Part shown: positions 39,918 to 49,501 of the stretch, piece after piece
How positions within the stretch are numbered: the first letter of the stretch is position 1
Layout of the letters: each line of letters begins with the position of its first letter
NCBI RefSeq assembly: GCF_002939475.1
Contig: NZ_PKFQ01000001.1
Span: 5,701,001 to 5,765,000, forward strand
Reading direction: 5' to 3'
Length of the DNA: 64,000 bases
Origin: Streptomyces cinnamoneus
GTDB lineage: Bacteria; Actinomycetota; Actinomycetes; Streptomycetales; Streptomycetaceae
Program-made: the position numbers and the translations under genes
The notes under the pieces: model-generated
What the model saw: only the letters and a program-made list of their open reading frames with translations
Databases searched by the model: none
Told to the model about the DNA's origin: nothing

Positions 39918-40202
39918 GGTCGGCGGCCTCCCCTCAAGCCTGTCGTCTGCGGGCCAGCGTACATGCTCGTGTGCGCCGGGTAACCCTCGGATTTCAGGGC
40001 TCCGTTTGCTGTGCGGGTGCGGTTTCCGGCGACGGCCGGTGCCCGTCGTTCTGGCCGGGAACCGGCTTGACGACCGGTCGTCCGCCCCGCCGCCGCGGCG
40101 AGTGCGGGGATCATGGCCCGTACGGTGCGCCCGGAGCCGCCCGCCCCCCTGCGGTGCCGGCCCACAAGGCGGCGCGTGCCCGTGACGATTGGAGCGGTGT
40201 TC

Positions 40203-41381
40203 GTGGACAACGTCCTTCTGGCCCTGCGCGCGGCGCGGCTGTTCGACGGCGAGAGCCTGCGGACCGGGCCCGTCATGATCCTCACCGACAACGGCCGCAT
40301 CGTGGACGTCGACTTCACCGGCGCCCACCCCCCGGAGGGCTGGGCCTTCACGGACCTGGGCGACGTGACCGTGATGCCCGGCCTGGTGGACGCCCACAGC
40401 CACCTCGTCTTCGACCCCGACGGCCACGCCGAGCGGCAGATGGTCCACGACGACGACGAGACGGTGCTCGCCCGGATGCGGGGACACGCCGCCCGCGCGC
40501 TGCGCGCCGGCGTCACGACCGTCCGCGACCTCGGCGACCGCGGTTACCTCGCGCTGCGGCTGCGCGACGAGTTCGCCGCCGGAGTCATGGGCCCGCACAT
40601 CGTCGCGTCCGGGCCTCCCCTCACCCTCACCCGCGGCCACTGCTGGTACCTCGGCGGGGAGGCCGACGACGCGGAGCAGGCGGTCGCCGCCGTCGCGGCA
40701 CGGGCCCGCCGCGGCGCGGACCTGGTCAAGGTCATGGCCACCGGCGGCATGTCGACCACCGGCTCCGACCCCGGCGGCTCCCAGTACGACCTGGCGGCGC
40801 TGCGGGCCGTCACCGAGGCCGCCCACCGCCTCGGACTGCCCGTCACCGCCCATGCGCACGGCGCCGCCGGCATCGCCGACGCCGTGGCCGCCGGGGTCGA
40901 CGGCGTCGAGCACTGCACCTTCATCACCGCCTCCGGTGTGCGGCCCGACCCCGCGACCGTCGACGCCATGGCCGCCGCCGGCACGTTCGTCGGCGCCACG
41001 GTCGTCCGGCCGCGCGAGGGGATGCCGGCCGAGGTCCTGCGCACGATCGAGCCCTACTGGCGCAACCAGGAGGCGATGCACCGGCGCGGCGTGCGCGTCG
41101 TCTGCTGCACGGACGCCGGCATCAACCCCCACAAGCCCCACGACGTGCTCCCCGGCGACCTCGCGTACTTCGCCTCGCAGGTCGCCCCCAACGTGGAGGC
41201 GCTCGCCTCGGTCACGTCCCTGGCCGCCCTCTCCTGCGGCCTGGGCGACCGCAAGGGCCGCATAGCCCCGGGCCGCGACGCCGACCTCCTCGTGATCCCC
41301 GGCAACCCGGTCCACGACATCGCGGCGGTGCGCGAGGTCCGGGCGGTGTACCGCGCGGGACGGCCGGTGAAGCTGGACTAG
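40203..41381 (+). CDS. amidohydrolase-superfamily enzyme (prolidase/imidazolonepropionase-like)
   Basis: Metal-dependent hydrolase of 392 aa with all five landmarks: VMPGLVDAHSHLVFD (HxH on strand 1), ADLVKVMATGG (bridging Lys), PVTAHAHG and GVEHCTF (metal histidines) and VVCCTDAGIN (catalytic Asp). The C-terminal DRKGRIAPGRDADLLVIPGN is the beta-sandwich return. The subgroup includes Xaa-Pro dipeptidases and related amidases; the substrate is unknown. The GTG at VDNVLL has GGAG eight bases upstream; several longer in-frame starts exist. Single-gene unit. Confidence 0.85.
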   Translation: MDNVLLALRAARLFDGESLRTGPVMILTDNGRIVDVDFTGAHPPEGWAFTDLGDVTVMPGLVDAHSHLVFDPDGHAERQMVHDDDETVLARMRGHAARALRAGVTTVRDLGDRGYLALRLRDEFAAGVMGPHIVASGPPLTLTRGHCWYLGGEADDAEQAVAAVAARARRGADLVKVMATGGMSTTGSDPGGSQYDLAALRAVTEAAHRLGLPVTAHAHGAAGIADAVAAGVDGVEHCTFITASGVRPDPATVDAMAAAGTFVGATVVRPREGMPAEVLRTIEPYWRNQEAMHRRGVRVVCCTDAGINPHKPHDVLPGDLAYFASQVAPNVEALASVTSLAALSCGLGDRKGRIAPGRDADLLVIPGNPVHDIAAVREVRAVYRAGRPVKLD

Positions 41382-41554
41382 GGGGTGTCCCTGGGGAGTC
41401 CGACGGGGGCGGCACGGGCTTCGCGACGTCCGGGTGCGCCCGAGCCCCCTGTGATGCCCGGGCCGAGATTGACACAGGGTGACGACGCGACGAGTCTGAC
41501 CTCCGCGGTGATCAGCAGGTCACCGCAAGGACTCTCGCATCGGAGAACCCCCCT

Positions 41555-42454
41555 GTGGCACAACTGACCAAACGCAGCGGACGATACGGAAAGGCCCTCG
41601 CCGCCCTCGGCGCCGCCTCGGCCCTCGCGGCCGGTGCCGCCGCCCCCGCGGCCGCGGCCACCGGCCAGTCCGCCGAGCAGTCCGGCGGCGCGCGCTACGT
41701 CGCCCTCGGCGACTCGTACACCTCCGCGCCCGGCGTGCCCACGCAGGTCGACGAGAACTGTGCGCGCTCCAGCGTCAACTACCCCTCGCTCGTGGCGGCG
41801 AAGCTGAACCAGAAGTCCTTCAAGGACGTCAGCTGCAGCGGCGCCAAGACCGACGAGATGTGGCGCGAGCAGGGCACCAACGCGCCCCAGCTGAACGCCC
41901 TCGGCAAGAACACCCGACTCGTCACCCTCGGCATCGGCGGCAACGACATCGGCTTCTCCGGCATCATCGGCACCTGCGCCCAGCTCTCCGCCTCGGACCC
42001 CGCCGGCGCCCCCTGCCAGAAGCAGTTCACCGCCGGCGGCACCGACCAGCTCACCGCCCGCATCGCCGAAGCCGCCCCCAAGGTGGCGAGCGTGCTGAAG
42101 GCCGTTCACCAGCGTGCCCCGCACGCGCGCGTGGCGGTCGTCGGCTACCCGGCGATCATGCCCGACAGCGGTGTCGGCTGCTTCCCCGCCGTGCCGATCG
42201 CCGCCGGAGACGCCGCCTACCTGCGCGACACCGAGAAGCACCTCAACGACATGCTGCGCACCGAGGCGCGCAAGGCGCACGTCGGCTACGTCGACACCTA
42301 CGGGCCCACCGTGGGCCATGATGTCTGCACGCCCACCGCGGACCGGTGGATCGAGGGCGCCAGCCCCGAGAACCCGGCCGCGCCCTTCCACCCCAACGCC
42401 AAGGGTGAGCAGGCCATGGCCGGTGCGGTCCTCGGGACCCTCACCAAGCGCTGA
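41555..42454 (+). CDS. secreted SGNH/GDSL esterase or lipase
   Basis: Protein of 299 aa with signal peptide (about residues 1-35, Ala-rich). Catalytic blocks: YVALGDSYTSAPG (Ser), SCSGAKTDEMW, LVTLGIGGNDIGFS (oxyanion Gly and Asn), and PFHPNAKG (His, with the Asp-equivalent replaced by the Ala-Pro-Phe context usual in Streptomyces lipases of this type). Six cysteines (NCARSS, SCSGA, TCAQL, PCQKQ, GCFPA, VCTPT) fit the three disulphides of this secreted family. GTG start with GGAG upstream. Acts on fatty-acid or similar esters outside the cell. Confidence 0.9.
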   Translation: MAQLTKRSGRYGKALAALGAASALAAGAAAPAAAATGQSAEQSGGARYVALGDSYTSAPGVPTQVDENCARSSVNYPSLVAAKLNQKSFKDVSCSGAKTDEMWREQGTNAPQLNALGKNTRLVTLGIGGNDIGFSGIIGTCAQLSASDPAGAPCQKQFTAGGTDQLTARIAEAAPKVASVLKAVHQRAPHARVAVVGYPAIMPDSGVGCFPAVPIAAGDAAYLRDTEKHLNDMLRTEARKAHVGYVDTYGPTVGHDVCTPTADRWIEGASPENPAAPFHPNAKGEQAMAGAVLGTLTKR

Positions 42455-42535
42455 CGGTCGCTGAGCCGGAAACCTGTCGGCGGACGGGCCCCAGCGAGTA
42501 GGCTCCGGGGCCCGTTCGAGCGAATGGAGGCACTC

Positions 42536-44377
42536 ATGGCCCTCCCGAGACCGACCACCCACCGGCGCCTGCCCGTCCTCACGGCGGCGGCCACGCTCCT
42601 CGCCGCCCTGGGCGTCGCGCCGGCCGCGGCCGCCACCCCCGGGCACGCGCCGGACCGCACGCCGGAGAAGACACCCGTCGCCGTCGGCTACGGCGGAGTC
42701 GTCTCCAGCGTCGACCCCGACGCCTCGGCCGCCGGCATCGAGGTACTGCGCAAGGGCGGCAACGCCGTGGACGCGGCCGTGGCCACGGCGGCCGCCCTCG
42801 GCGTCACCGAGCCCTACTCCGCCGGCATCGGCGGCGGAGGCTTCTTCGTCCGCTACGACGCGAAGACCGGCAAGGTCTCCACCATCGACGGCCGGGAGCG
42901 CGCCCCGCTCAGCGCCGGCCCGGACCTCTTCCTGGAGAACGGCAAGCCCATCCCCTTCCCCGACGCCGTCACCAGCGGCCTCGGCGTCGGCACTCCGGGC
43001 ACCCCCGCCACCTGGGACACCGCCCTGCGCACCTGGGGGAGCCGCTCCCTGGCGGAACTGCTGCGCCCCGCCCAGCGCCTGGCACGCGACGGCTTCACCG
43101 TGGACGCGACGTTCCGCCAGCAGACCGCCGAGAACCAGGAGCGCTTCAAGGACTTCCCCGCCACCACCAAGCTCTTCCTGCCGGGCGGCAGGCTCCCCGT
43201 CGTGGGCACCACCCTGAAGAACCCCGACCTCGCCCGCACCTACGAACTCCTCGCCCGCCAGGGCGTGGACGCCGTCTACCAGGGCGAGGTGGGCCGCGAC
43301 ATCGTACGGACGGTCCGCAAGCCGCCCGTCGCCCCCGGGGCGCACCGCGTCGTACGCCCCGGCGACCTCACCGAGAAGGACCTGCGCGCGTACGCGACGA
43401 AGCGGCAGGAGCCGACCCGGACCAGCTACCGCGGCCTGGACGTCTACGGCATGGCCCCGTCCTCCTCCGGCGGCACCACCGTCGCCGAGGCGCTCAACAT
43501 CCTGGAGAACGGCGACCTCTCCCGGCTCGACGAGAAGACCTATCTGCACCGCTACATCGAGGCGAGCCGGATCGCCTTCGCGGACCGCAACCGCTGGGTC
43601 GGCGACCCGGCGTTCGAGAAGGTGCCCGTCAAGGGGCTGCTCTCCCAGCGCTTCGCCGACTCCCGCGCCTGTCTCGTCAAGGACGACGCCGTGCTGACCA
43701 GCCCGCTGGCACCCGGCGACCCGAGCCGGCCGGCGTCGTCCTGCACGACGCGCGGCGCGGCGGCCCCCACACCGTACGAGGGCGAGAACACCACCCATCT
43801 GACGGTGGCCGACAAGTGGGGCAACGTGGTGGCGTACACCCTCACCATCGAGCAGACCGGCGGCAGCGGGATCACGGTCCCCGGCCGCGGCTTCCTGCTC
43901 AACAACGAGCTGACCGACTTCTCCTTCACCCCGGTCACGCCCGGCGTGCACGACCCGAACCTGCCCGGCCCGGGCAAGCGGCCGCGCTCGTCGATGTCGC
44001 CGACGATCGTCCTGGAACACGGCAAGCCGGTCTTCGCCCTCGGCGCGCCCGGCGGTGCGACGATCATCACGACCGTGCTCCAGTCGCTGCTCAACCACGT
44101 GGACCGCGGGATGCCGCTCGTCGACGCGATCGCCGCGCCGCGCGCCAGCCAGCGCAACGCGGCGGCGACCGAGCTGGAGCCGGGGCTGTGGAACAGCCCG
44201 CTGCGACGCCAACTGGAGGCCAAGGGGCACGTGTTCAAGCAGAACGCGGAGATCGGCGCGGCCACCGGCGTGCAGCGCCTGCCCGACGGGCGGTGGCTGG
44301 CCGCGGCCGAGACGGCACGCCGGGGCGGCGGTTCGGCGATGGTGGTACGACCGGCGGGGAAGCCGCCGGTGCACTGA
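42536..44377 (+). CDS. ggt: gamma-glutamyltransferase, secreted
   Basis: Precursor of 613 aa. Signal peptide of about 35 residues ending APAAAA. The large-subunit region has SSVDPDASAAGIEVLRKGGN and SAGIGGGGFF. Autocleavage occurs before the first Thr of NTTHLTVAD (codon 43790-43792), which becomes the nucleophile of the small subunit; the lid/oxyanion segments LLNNELTDF and RPRSSMSPTIV follow, and APGGATIITTVLQ near the end. It transfers or hydrolyses the gamma-glutamyl group of glutathione-like compounds outside the cell. GGAGG five bases before the ATG fixes the start at MALPRP rather than the ATG four codons above. Confidence 0.95.
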   Translation: MALPRPTTHRRLPVLTAAATLLAALGVAPAAAATPGHAPDRTPEKTPVAVGYGGVVSSVDPDASAAGIEVLRKGGNAVDAAVATAAALGVTEPYSAGIGGGGFFVRYDAKTGKVSTIDGRERAPLSAGPDLFLENGKPIPFPDAVTSGLGVGTPGTPATWDTALRTWGSRSLAELLRPAQRLARDGFTVDATFRQQTAENQERFKDFPATTKLFLPGGRLPVVGTTLKNPDLARTYELLARQGVDAVYQGEVGRDIVRTVRKPPVAPGAHRVVRPGDLTEKDLRAYATKRQEPTRTSYRGLDVYGMAPSSSGGTTVAEALNILENGDLSRLDEKTYLHRYIEASRIAFADRNRWVGDPAFEKVPVKGLLSQRFADSRACLVKDDAVLTSPLAPGDPSRPASSCTTRGAAAPTPYEGENTTHLTVADKWGNVVAYTLTIEQTGGSGITVPGRGFLLNNELTDFSFTPVTPGVHDPNLPGPGKRPRSSMSPTIVLEHGKPVFALGAPGGATIITTVLQSLLNHVDRGMPLVDAIAAPRASQRNAAATELEPGLWNSPLRRQLEAKGHVFKQNAEIGAATGVQRLPDGRWLAAAETARRGGGSAMVVRPAGKPPVH

Positions 44378-44786
44378 CCGCGGCGGCGCGCGGCCGGGCC
44401 GTACCGCTCCGTCCGGGTGTCACCGGGGCCCGACGTGACCGGTCGGCCGCGTCAGCCCGCCGCCTCGGCGGCGGGGCGGCCGGCCGGGGCGGGCCCCGGC
44501 GGCACGGCGTGCGACGCCCCGGGCTGGTGCGCGGCCGGCCGGATCCGGGGCACGGCCGGGCGTGACCGCGCCTGACGGGGCGGGGCATATCGGTCATTCT
44601 GGGAGGGGGCGGCTTATCCTGCAAGGAAGCCCGTCTGTCCGTGGCGGGTGACCTTTCCCGTCCCCGGTGGGTTTTCCACAGGAAGCGCAGTGGTCTTGCC
44701 ACGGGGAGTGACGGGACCTACGGTCGCATGCACACGCGGATCTTCGTGTGTGAGCCTGCCTTGAAGCCCCGGCATAGGAGCAGCTC
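44378..44786. other. non-coding stretch between ggt and the pyrimidine-degradation operon
   Basis: No gene seen. The left part has GC-rich dyads (for example CCGCC-TC-GGCGG near 44461-44472) that may end ggt transcription. The right part should hold the promoter of the downstream operon and contains a short inverted repeat described separately. Small frames here have no ribosome-binding site or family resemblance. Confidence 0.5.
44731..44750. promoter_or_regulatory. inverted repeat upstream of pyrimidine-degradation operon
   Basis: CACACG-N8-CGTGTG, perfect 6-base arms, 36 bases before the ATG of the first gene. It could be an operator or an RNA hairpin in the leader. No neighbouring regulator gene indicates which protein would bind. 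Confidence 0.3.
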
Positions 44787-45629
44787 ATGGCCAACGTTGT
44801 GCGCGCCGCCCTGGTCCAGGCCGCCTGGACCGGCGACACCGAGTCGATGATCGCCAAGCACGAGGAGCACGCCCGAGCGGCCGCCGCCCAGGGCGCGAAG
44901 GTGATCGGCTTTCAGGAAGTCTTCAACGCCCCCTACTTCTGCCAGGTGCAGGAGAGCGAGCACTACCGCTGGGCCGAGCCGGTCCCCGACGGCCCCACGG
45001 TCCGCCGGATGGGGGACCTCGCCCGGGAGACCGGCATGGTGATGGTCGTACCGGTCTTCGAGATCGAGCAGCCCGGCTTCTACTACAACACCGCCGCCGT
45101 CATCGACGCCGACGGCAGCTACCTGGGCAAGTACCGCAAGCACCACATCCCCCAGGTCAAGGGCTTCTGGGAGAAGTACTACTTCAAACCCGGCAACCTG
45201 GGCTGGCCGGTCTTCGACACGGCCGTCGGCAAGGTCGGGGTCTACATCTGCTACGACCGCCACTTCCCCGAGGGCTGGCGGGCCCTCGGCCTGGCGGGGG
45301 CCCAGCTGGTCTACAACCCCTCCGCCACCTCCCGCAGCCTCTCCGCCCACCTCTGGCAGCTGGAGCAGCCCGCGGCCGCCGTGGCCAACGAGTACTTCGT
45401 CGCCGCCATCAACCGGGTCGGCCGCGAGGAGTACGGCGACAACGACTTCTACGGCACGTCCTACTTCGCCGACCCCCGCGGCCGGTTCGTCGGCGACGTC
45501 GCCAGCGACACCAAGGAGGAACTGCTCGTGCGCGACCTCGACTTCGGCCTCATCGATGAGGTGCGGCAGCAGTGGGCGTTCTACCGGGACCGACGGCCCG
45601 ACGCTTACGAGGGGCTGGTGCGGCCGTGA
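44787..45629 (+). CDS. beta-ureidopropionase (N-carbamoyl-beta-alanine amidohydrolase), nitrilase superfamily
   Basis: Protein of 280 aa of the carbon-nitrogen hydrolase fold with catalytic Glu44 (GFQEVFN), Lys118 (GKYRKHHIP) and Cys155 (YICYDRHFPEG). The wording matches N-carbamoyl-D-amino-acid/beta-alanine amidohydrolases; it would release beta-alanine, CO2 and ammonia from N-carbamoyl-beta-alanine. AGGAG nine bases before the ATG. It is first in a four-gene coupled operon with a dihydropyrimidinase, which makes its substrate, supporting the role. Putrescine-pathway N-carbamoylputrescine amidases are close relatives and a possible alternative. Confidence 0.85.
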   Translation: MANVVRAALVQAAWTGDTESMIAKHEEHARAAAAQGAKVIGFQEVFNAPYFCQVQESEHYRWAEPVPDGPTVRRMGDLARETGMVMVVPVFEIEQPGFYYNTAAVIDADGSYLGKYRKHHIPQVKGFWEKYYFKPGNLGWPVFDTAVGKVGVYICYDRHFPEGWRALGLAGAQLVYNPSATSRSLSAHLWQLEQPAAAVANEYFVAAINRVGREEYGDNDFYGTSYFADPRGRFVGDVASDTKEELLVRDLDFGLIDEVRQQWAFYRDRRPDAYEGLVRP

Positions 45630-47041
45630 CCTCCTCCGCCGCGCCGCAGCCGCCCGCCCCCTCGTCGGCGTCCGCCCCCTCCTCGTCCCTGTCCGCCCAG
45701 CCGTCGCCGTCCGCCCAGCCCTCCCCGCTCCCGTCGTCCTCGCTGCGCGAGCGCCACCGGGCCGTCATGCCCGACTGGCTGGCCCTCTACTACCGCGAGC
45801 CGGTCGAGCTGACCCACGGCGAGGGACGGCACGTCTGGGACGCCGAGGGCCGGCGCTACCTCGACTTCTTCGGCGGCGTCCTGACCACCATGACCGCCCA
45901 CGCACTGCCCGAGGTCACCAAGGCCGTCGCCGGGCAGGCCGAGCGCATCCTCCACACCTCCACGCTCTACCTCGACCGGCACATGGTCGAGCTGGCGGAG
46001 CGCATCGCGGCGCTTTCAGGCATCCCCGACGCCCGTGTCTTCTTCACCACCTCCGGCACCGAGGCCAACGACGCGGCCCTGCTGCTGGCCACCTCCCACC
46101 GGCGCTCGAACCAGATCCTGGCGATGCGCAACAGCTACCACGGCCGGTCCTTCTCGGCGATCGGCGTCACCGGCAACGCCAGCTGGTCGCCCACCAGCCT
46201 CTCGCCACTGCAGACGCTGTACGTGCACGGCGGCGTCCGCAGCCGGGGCCCCTACGCGCACCTGTCCGACGGGGAGTTCATCGTGGCGTGCGTCGCCGAC
46301 CTGGAGGACGTGCTGGGCCAGACGCACGGCGGCGTCGCCGCGCTCATCGCCGAACCCGTCCAGGGCGTCGGCGGGTTCACCGCGCCGCCCGACGGCCTCT
46401 ACGCCGCCTTCCGCGAGGTCCTGGACCGCCACGGCATCCTGTGGATCAGCGACGAGGTGCAGACCGGCTGGGGCCGCACCGGCGACCACTTCTGGGGCTG
46501 GCAGGCCCACGCCGCGAGCGGCCCCCCGGACCTGCTCACCTTCGCCAAGGGCATCGGCAACGGCATGTCCATCGGCGGCGTCGTCGCCCGCGCCGACGTC
46601 ATGAACTGCCTGGACGCCAACTCCATCTCGACCTTCGGCGGCAGCCCCGTCACCATGGCCGCCGGCCTCGCCAACCTCACCTACCTGCTGGAGCACGACC
46701 TCCAGGGCAACGCCCGCCGCGTCGGCGGCCTCCTCATCGAGCGGCTGCGCGCCATCGCCGCCGGCCTCCCCGTCGTCCGCGAGGTCCGCGGCCGGGGACT
46801 GATGATCGGCGTCGAGCTCGTCGGGCCCGACGGCGCGCCGTCGCCGGACGCCGCCTCCCTCGCCCTCGAACACGCCCGCGAGCAGGGCCTGCTGGTCGGC
46901 AAGGGCGGCCGTGAGGGCAACGTCCTGCGCCTCGCCCCGCCCATGACGCTCACCGTCGCGGAGGCCGAGGAGGGCGCCTCGATGCTCGAGGCGGCGCTGC
47001 GCCGGGTCCAGGACGCCACCGGCGGCGAGGCACGGCCATGA
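45626..47041 (+). CDS. class III PLP aminotransferase (beta-alanine/alanine-glyoxylate type)
   Basis: Protein of 471 aa. A 40-residue Ser/Pro/Ala-rich N-terminus precedes the fold: FFTTSGTEANDAALLLA, YHGRSFSAIG, AEPVQGVGG, ISDEVQTGWGRTG with the PLP Asp276, and TFAKGIGNGM with the Schiff-base Lys308. It resembles AGXT2-type enzymes that use beta-alanine or beta-aminoisobutyrate. The GTG start overlaps the preceding stop as GTGA and its stop overlaps the next start as ATGA. In this operon it most likely consumes beta-alanine made from uracil (inference). Confidence 0.88.
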   Translation: MTSSAAPQPPAPSSASAPSSSLSAQPSPSAQPSPLPSSSLRERHRAVMPDWLALYYREPVELTHGEGRHVWDAEGRRYLDFFGGVLTTMTAHALPEVTKAVAGQAERILHTSTLYLDRHMVELAERIAALSGIPDARVFFTTSGTEANDAALLLATSHRRSNQILAMRNSYHGRSFSAIGVTGNASWSPTSLSPLQTLYVHGGVRSRGPYAHLSDGEFIVACVADLEDVLGQTHGGVAALIAEPVQGVGGFTAPPDGLYAAFREVLDRHGILWISDEVQTGWGRTGDHFWGWQAHAASGPPDLLTFAKGIGNGMSIGGVVARADVMNCLDANSISTFGGSPVTMAAGLANLTYLLEHDLQGNARRVGGLLIERLRAIAAGLPVVREVRGRGLMIGVELVGPDGAPSPDAASLALEHAREQGLLVGKGGREGNVLRLAPPMTLTVAEAEEGASMLEAALRRVQDATGGEARP

Positions 47042-48438
47042 CGAGGACGCTCATCAGCGGCGGCCTGGTCGTCACGGCCGCGGAGGAGGTCCTCGCCGAC
47101 GTCCTCGTCGAGGACGACAAGATCGCCGCGCTGGCGGCACCGGGCAGCTCCTGCGCCCAGGGCTGGACCGCCGACCGCACCCTCGACGCCACCGGCAAGT
47201 ACGTCCTGCCGGGCGGCGTCGACGCCCACACCCACTTCGAGATGCCCTTCGGCGGCACGGTCGCCAGCGACACCTTCGAGACGGGCACCCGCGCCGCCGC
47301 CTGGGGCGGCACCACGACCATCGTGGACTTCGCCGTCCAGACCCGGGGGAGGAGCCTGCGCGAGGGGCTCGACGCCTGGCACGCCAAGGCCGGGGGCCGG
47401 TGCGCCGTCGACTACGCCTTCCACATGATCCTCTCCGACGTGCACGAGGGCACGCTGAAGGAGATGGACCAGCTGGTGGCGGACGGCGTCTCGTCGTTCA
47501 AGCTGTTCATGGCCTACCCGGGCGTCCTCTACAGCGACGACGGACAGATCCTGCGGGCCATGCAGCGCGCCTCCGGCAACGGCGGGCTGATCATGATGCA
47601 CGCCGAGAACGGCATCGCCATCGACGTCCTCGTCGAGCAGGCCCTCGCCGCCGGCCGGACCGACCCCCGCCACCACGGCGAGGTCCGCAAGGCCCTCCTG
47701 GAGGCCGAGGCCACCCACCGCGCCATCCAGCTCGCCCGCGTCGCCGGCAGCCCGCTGTACGTCGTCCACGTCTCCGCCGAGGAAGCCGTCGCCGAGCTGA
47801 CGCAGGCCCGCGACAAGGGCCTGCCCGTCTTCGGCGAGACCTGCCCGCAGTATCTGTTCCTGTCCACCGACAACCTCGCCGAGCCCGGATTCGAGGGCGC
47901 GAAGTACGTCTGCTCGACACCACTGCGCCCCCGCGAGCACCAGGCCGCGCTCTGGCGCGGGCTGCGCACGGACGACCTCCAGGTCGTCTCCACCGACCAC
48001 TGCCCCTTCTGCTTCTCGGGCCAGAAGGAGCTGGGCAGGGGCGACTTCTCGAAGATCCCCAACGGGCTGCCCGGCGTGGAGAACAGGATGGACCTCCTCC
48101 ACCAGGCCGTGCTCGACGGCCACATCTCCCGCCGCCGCTGGGTGGAGATCGCCTGCACCGCCCCCGCCCGGATGTTCGGCCTCGCGCCCCGCAAGGGCAC
48201 GATCACCCCCGGCGCGGACGCCGACGTCGTCGTCTACGACCCGCACGCCGAGCAGACCATCTCCGCCCGCACCCACCACATGAACGTCGACTACTCGGCG
48301 TACGAGGGCAAGCGGATCACCGGACAGGTGGAGACCGTCCTGTGCCGGGGCGAGACCGTCATCGACCGGCGGACGTTCACCGGGCGGGCCGGGCACGGGC
48401 GCTTCGTGCCCCGCTCCACCTGCCAGTACCTCTCGTAA
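47038..48438 (+). CDS. hydA: dihydropyrimidinase (D-hydantoinase family)
   Basis: Binuclear metal hydrolase of 466 aa: GGVDAHTHFEMPFGG (His64, His66), SSFKLFMAYPG with the carboxylated Lys155, MMHAENG (His188), YVVHVSAEEA (His244) and STDHCPF (Asp320). It opens dihydrouracil or dihydrothymine to the N-carbamoyl acid. The start overlaps the aminotransferase stop as ATGA. The C-terminal GRAGHGRFVPRSTCQYL tail is normal for actinomycete members. It works upstream of the beta-ureidopropionase encoded two genes earlier. Confidence 0.93.
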   Translation: MTRTLISGGLVVTAAEEVLADVLVEDDKIAALAAPGSSCAQGWTADRTLDATGKYVLPGGVDAHTHFEMPFGGTVASDTFETGTRAAAWGGTTTIVDFAVQTRGRSLREGLDAWHAKAGGRCAVDYAFHMILSDVHEGTLKEMDQLVADGVSSFKLFMAYPGVLYSDDGQILRAMQRASGNGGLIMMHAENGIAIDVLVEQALAAGRTDPRHHGEVRKALLEAEATHRAIQLARVAGSPLYVVHVSAEEAVAELTQARDKGLPVFGETCPQYLFLSTDNLAEPGFEGAKYVCSTPLRPREHQAALWRGLRTDDLQVVSTDHCPFCFSGQKELGRGDFSKIPNGLPGVENRMDLLHQAVLDGHISRRRWVEIACTAPARMFGLAPRKGTITPGADADVVVYDPHAEQTISARTHHMNVDYSAYEGKRITGQVETVLCRGETVIDRRTFTGRAGHGRFVPRSTCQYLS

Positions 48439-48453
48439 GGAGCGCACCACACC

Positions 48454-49452
48454 GTGGACTTCGGCCTCGTCCTGCAGACCGACCCGCCCGCCACCGCCGT
48501 CGTCGACCTCATGCGCCGCGCCGAGCGGTGCGGCTTCCGCTACGGCTGGACGTTCGACTCCGCCGTGCTGTGGCAGGAGCCGTTCGTCATCTACAGCCGC
48601 GTCCTGGAGCACACCGAGCGGCTGGTGGTCGGCCCGATGGTGACCAACCCCTCCACCCGCAGCCCGGAGGTCACCGCCTCCACCTTCGCCACGCTCAACG
48701 ACATGTACGGCAACCGCACCGTCTGCGGCATCGGCCGCGGTGACTCGGCCATGCGGGTGGCAGGCCGCAAGCCCAACACGCTCGCCACGCTCAGCGAGGC
48801 CATGCGCGTCATCCGCGACCTCGCCGAAGGCCGGGAGACCGACATAGACGGCACCCTGATGCGCCTGCCCTGGGTCCGCGACGGTCGGCTCCCCGTCTGG
48901 ATGGCCGCCTACGGCCCCAAGGCCCTCGCCCTGGCGGGCCGCGAGGCGGACGGCTTCATCCTCCAGCTCGCCGACCCGTTCCTCACCGAATGGATGATCA
49001 AGGCAGTCCGGGCGGCGGCCGCCGACGCCGGCCGTGACCCGTCCTCGGTCACCATCTGCGTCGCCGCGCCGGCCTACGTCGGCGAGGACCTGGCCCACGC
49101 GCGCGAGCAGTGCCGCTGGTTCGGCGGCATGGTCGGCAACCACGTCGCCGACCTCGTCTCCCGCTACGGCGAACACAGCGGCGTGGTGCCCGAGGCCCTC
49201 ACCGCCTACATCACGCGACGCCAGGGCTACGACTACAGCCACCACGGCCGCGCCGGAAACCCCTCCACGGACTTCGTCCCGGACGAGATCGTGGACCGCT
49301 TCTGCCTGCTCGGCCCGGTGGAGGCGCACCGCGAACGGCTGGAGCACCTGCGCGAGCTGGGAGTGGACCAGTTCGCGGTCTACGCGATGCACGACGCGAA
49401 GGAAGCGACGATCGACGCGTACGGGGAGCACCTGGTGCCGGCCCTGCGGTGA
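48454..49452 (+). CDS. F420-dependent LLM-class oxidoreductase (TIGR03842-like)
   Basis: Protein of 332 aa with the luciferase-like TIM-barrel: MDFGLVLQTDPPATAVVDLM at the start, TNPSTRSPEVTASTFATLN, GNRTVCGIGRGDSAMR and VWMAAYGPKALALAGREADG. The wording fits the F420-dependent family TIGR03842 (recollection). GTG start with AAGGAG upstream, 15 bases after hydA. The operon has no visible dihydropyrimidine dehydrogenase (PydA/PreA type), so this enzyme may provide the pyrimidine redox step with F420 (inference). Alternatively it acts on an unrelated substrate. Confidence 0.85.
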   Translation: MDFGLVLQTDPPATAVVDLMRRAERCGFRYGWTFDSAVLWQEPFVIYSRVLEHTERLVVGPMVTNPSTRSPEVTASTFATLNDMYGNRTVCGIGRGDSAMRVAGRKPNTLATLSEAMRVIRDLAEGRETDIDGTLMRLPWVRDGRLPVWMAAYGPKALALAGREADGFILQLADPFLTEWMIKAVRAAAADAGRDPSSVTICVAAPAYVGEDLAHAREQCRWFGGMVGNHVADLVSRYGEHSGVVPEALTAYITRRQGYDYSHHGRAGNPSTDFVPDEIVDRFCLLGPVEAHRERLEHLRELGVDQFAVYAMHDAKEATIDAYGEHLVPALR

Positions 49453-49501
49453 CGCGGGAGTGCCGTACGGCCCGCGCGGACCGTACGGCACCCGGGGGCT
49501 G

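Noticed and set aside
41378..44374. 998-codon minus-strand frame
   Set aside because: Antisense to the SGNH esterase and gamma-glutamyltransferase genes, both of which have complete catalytic motifs.
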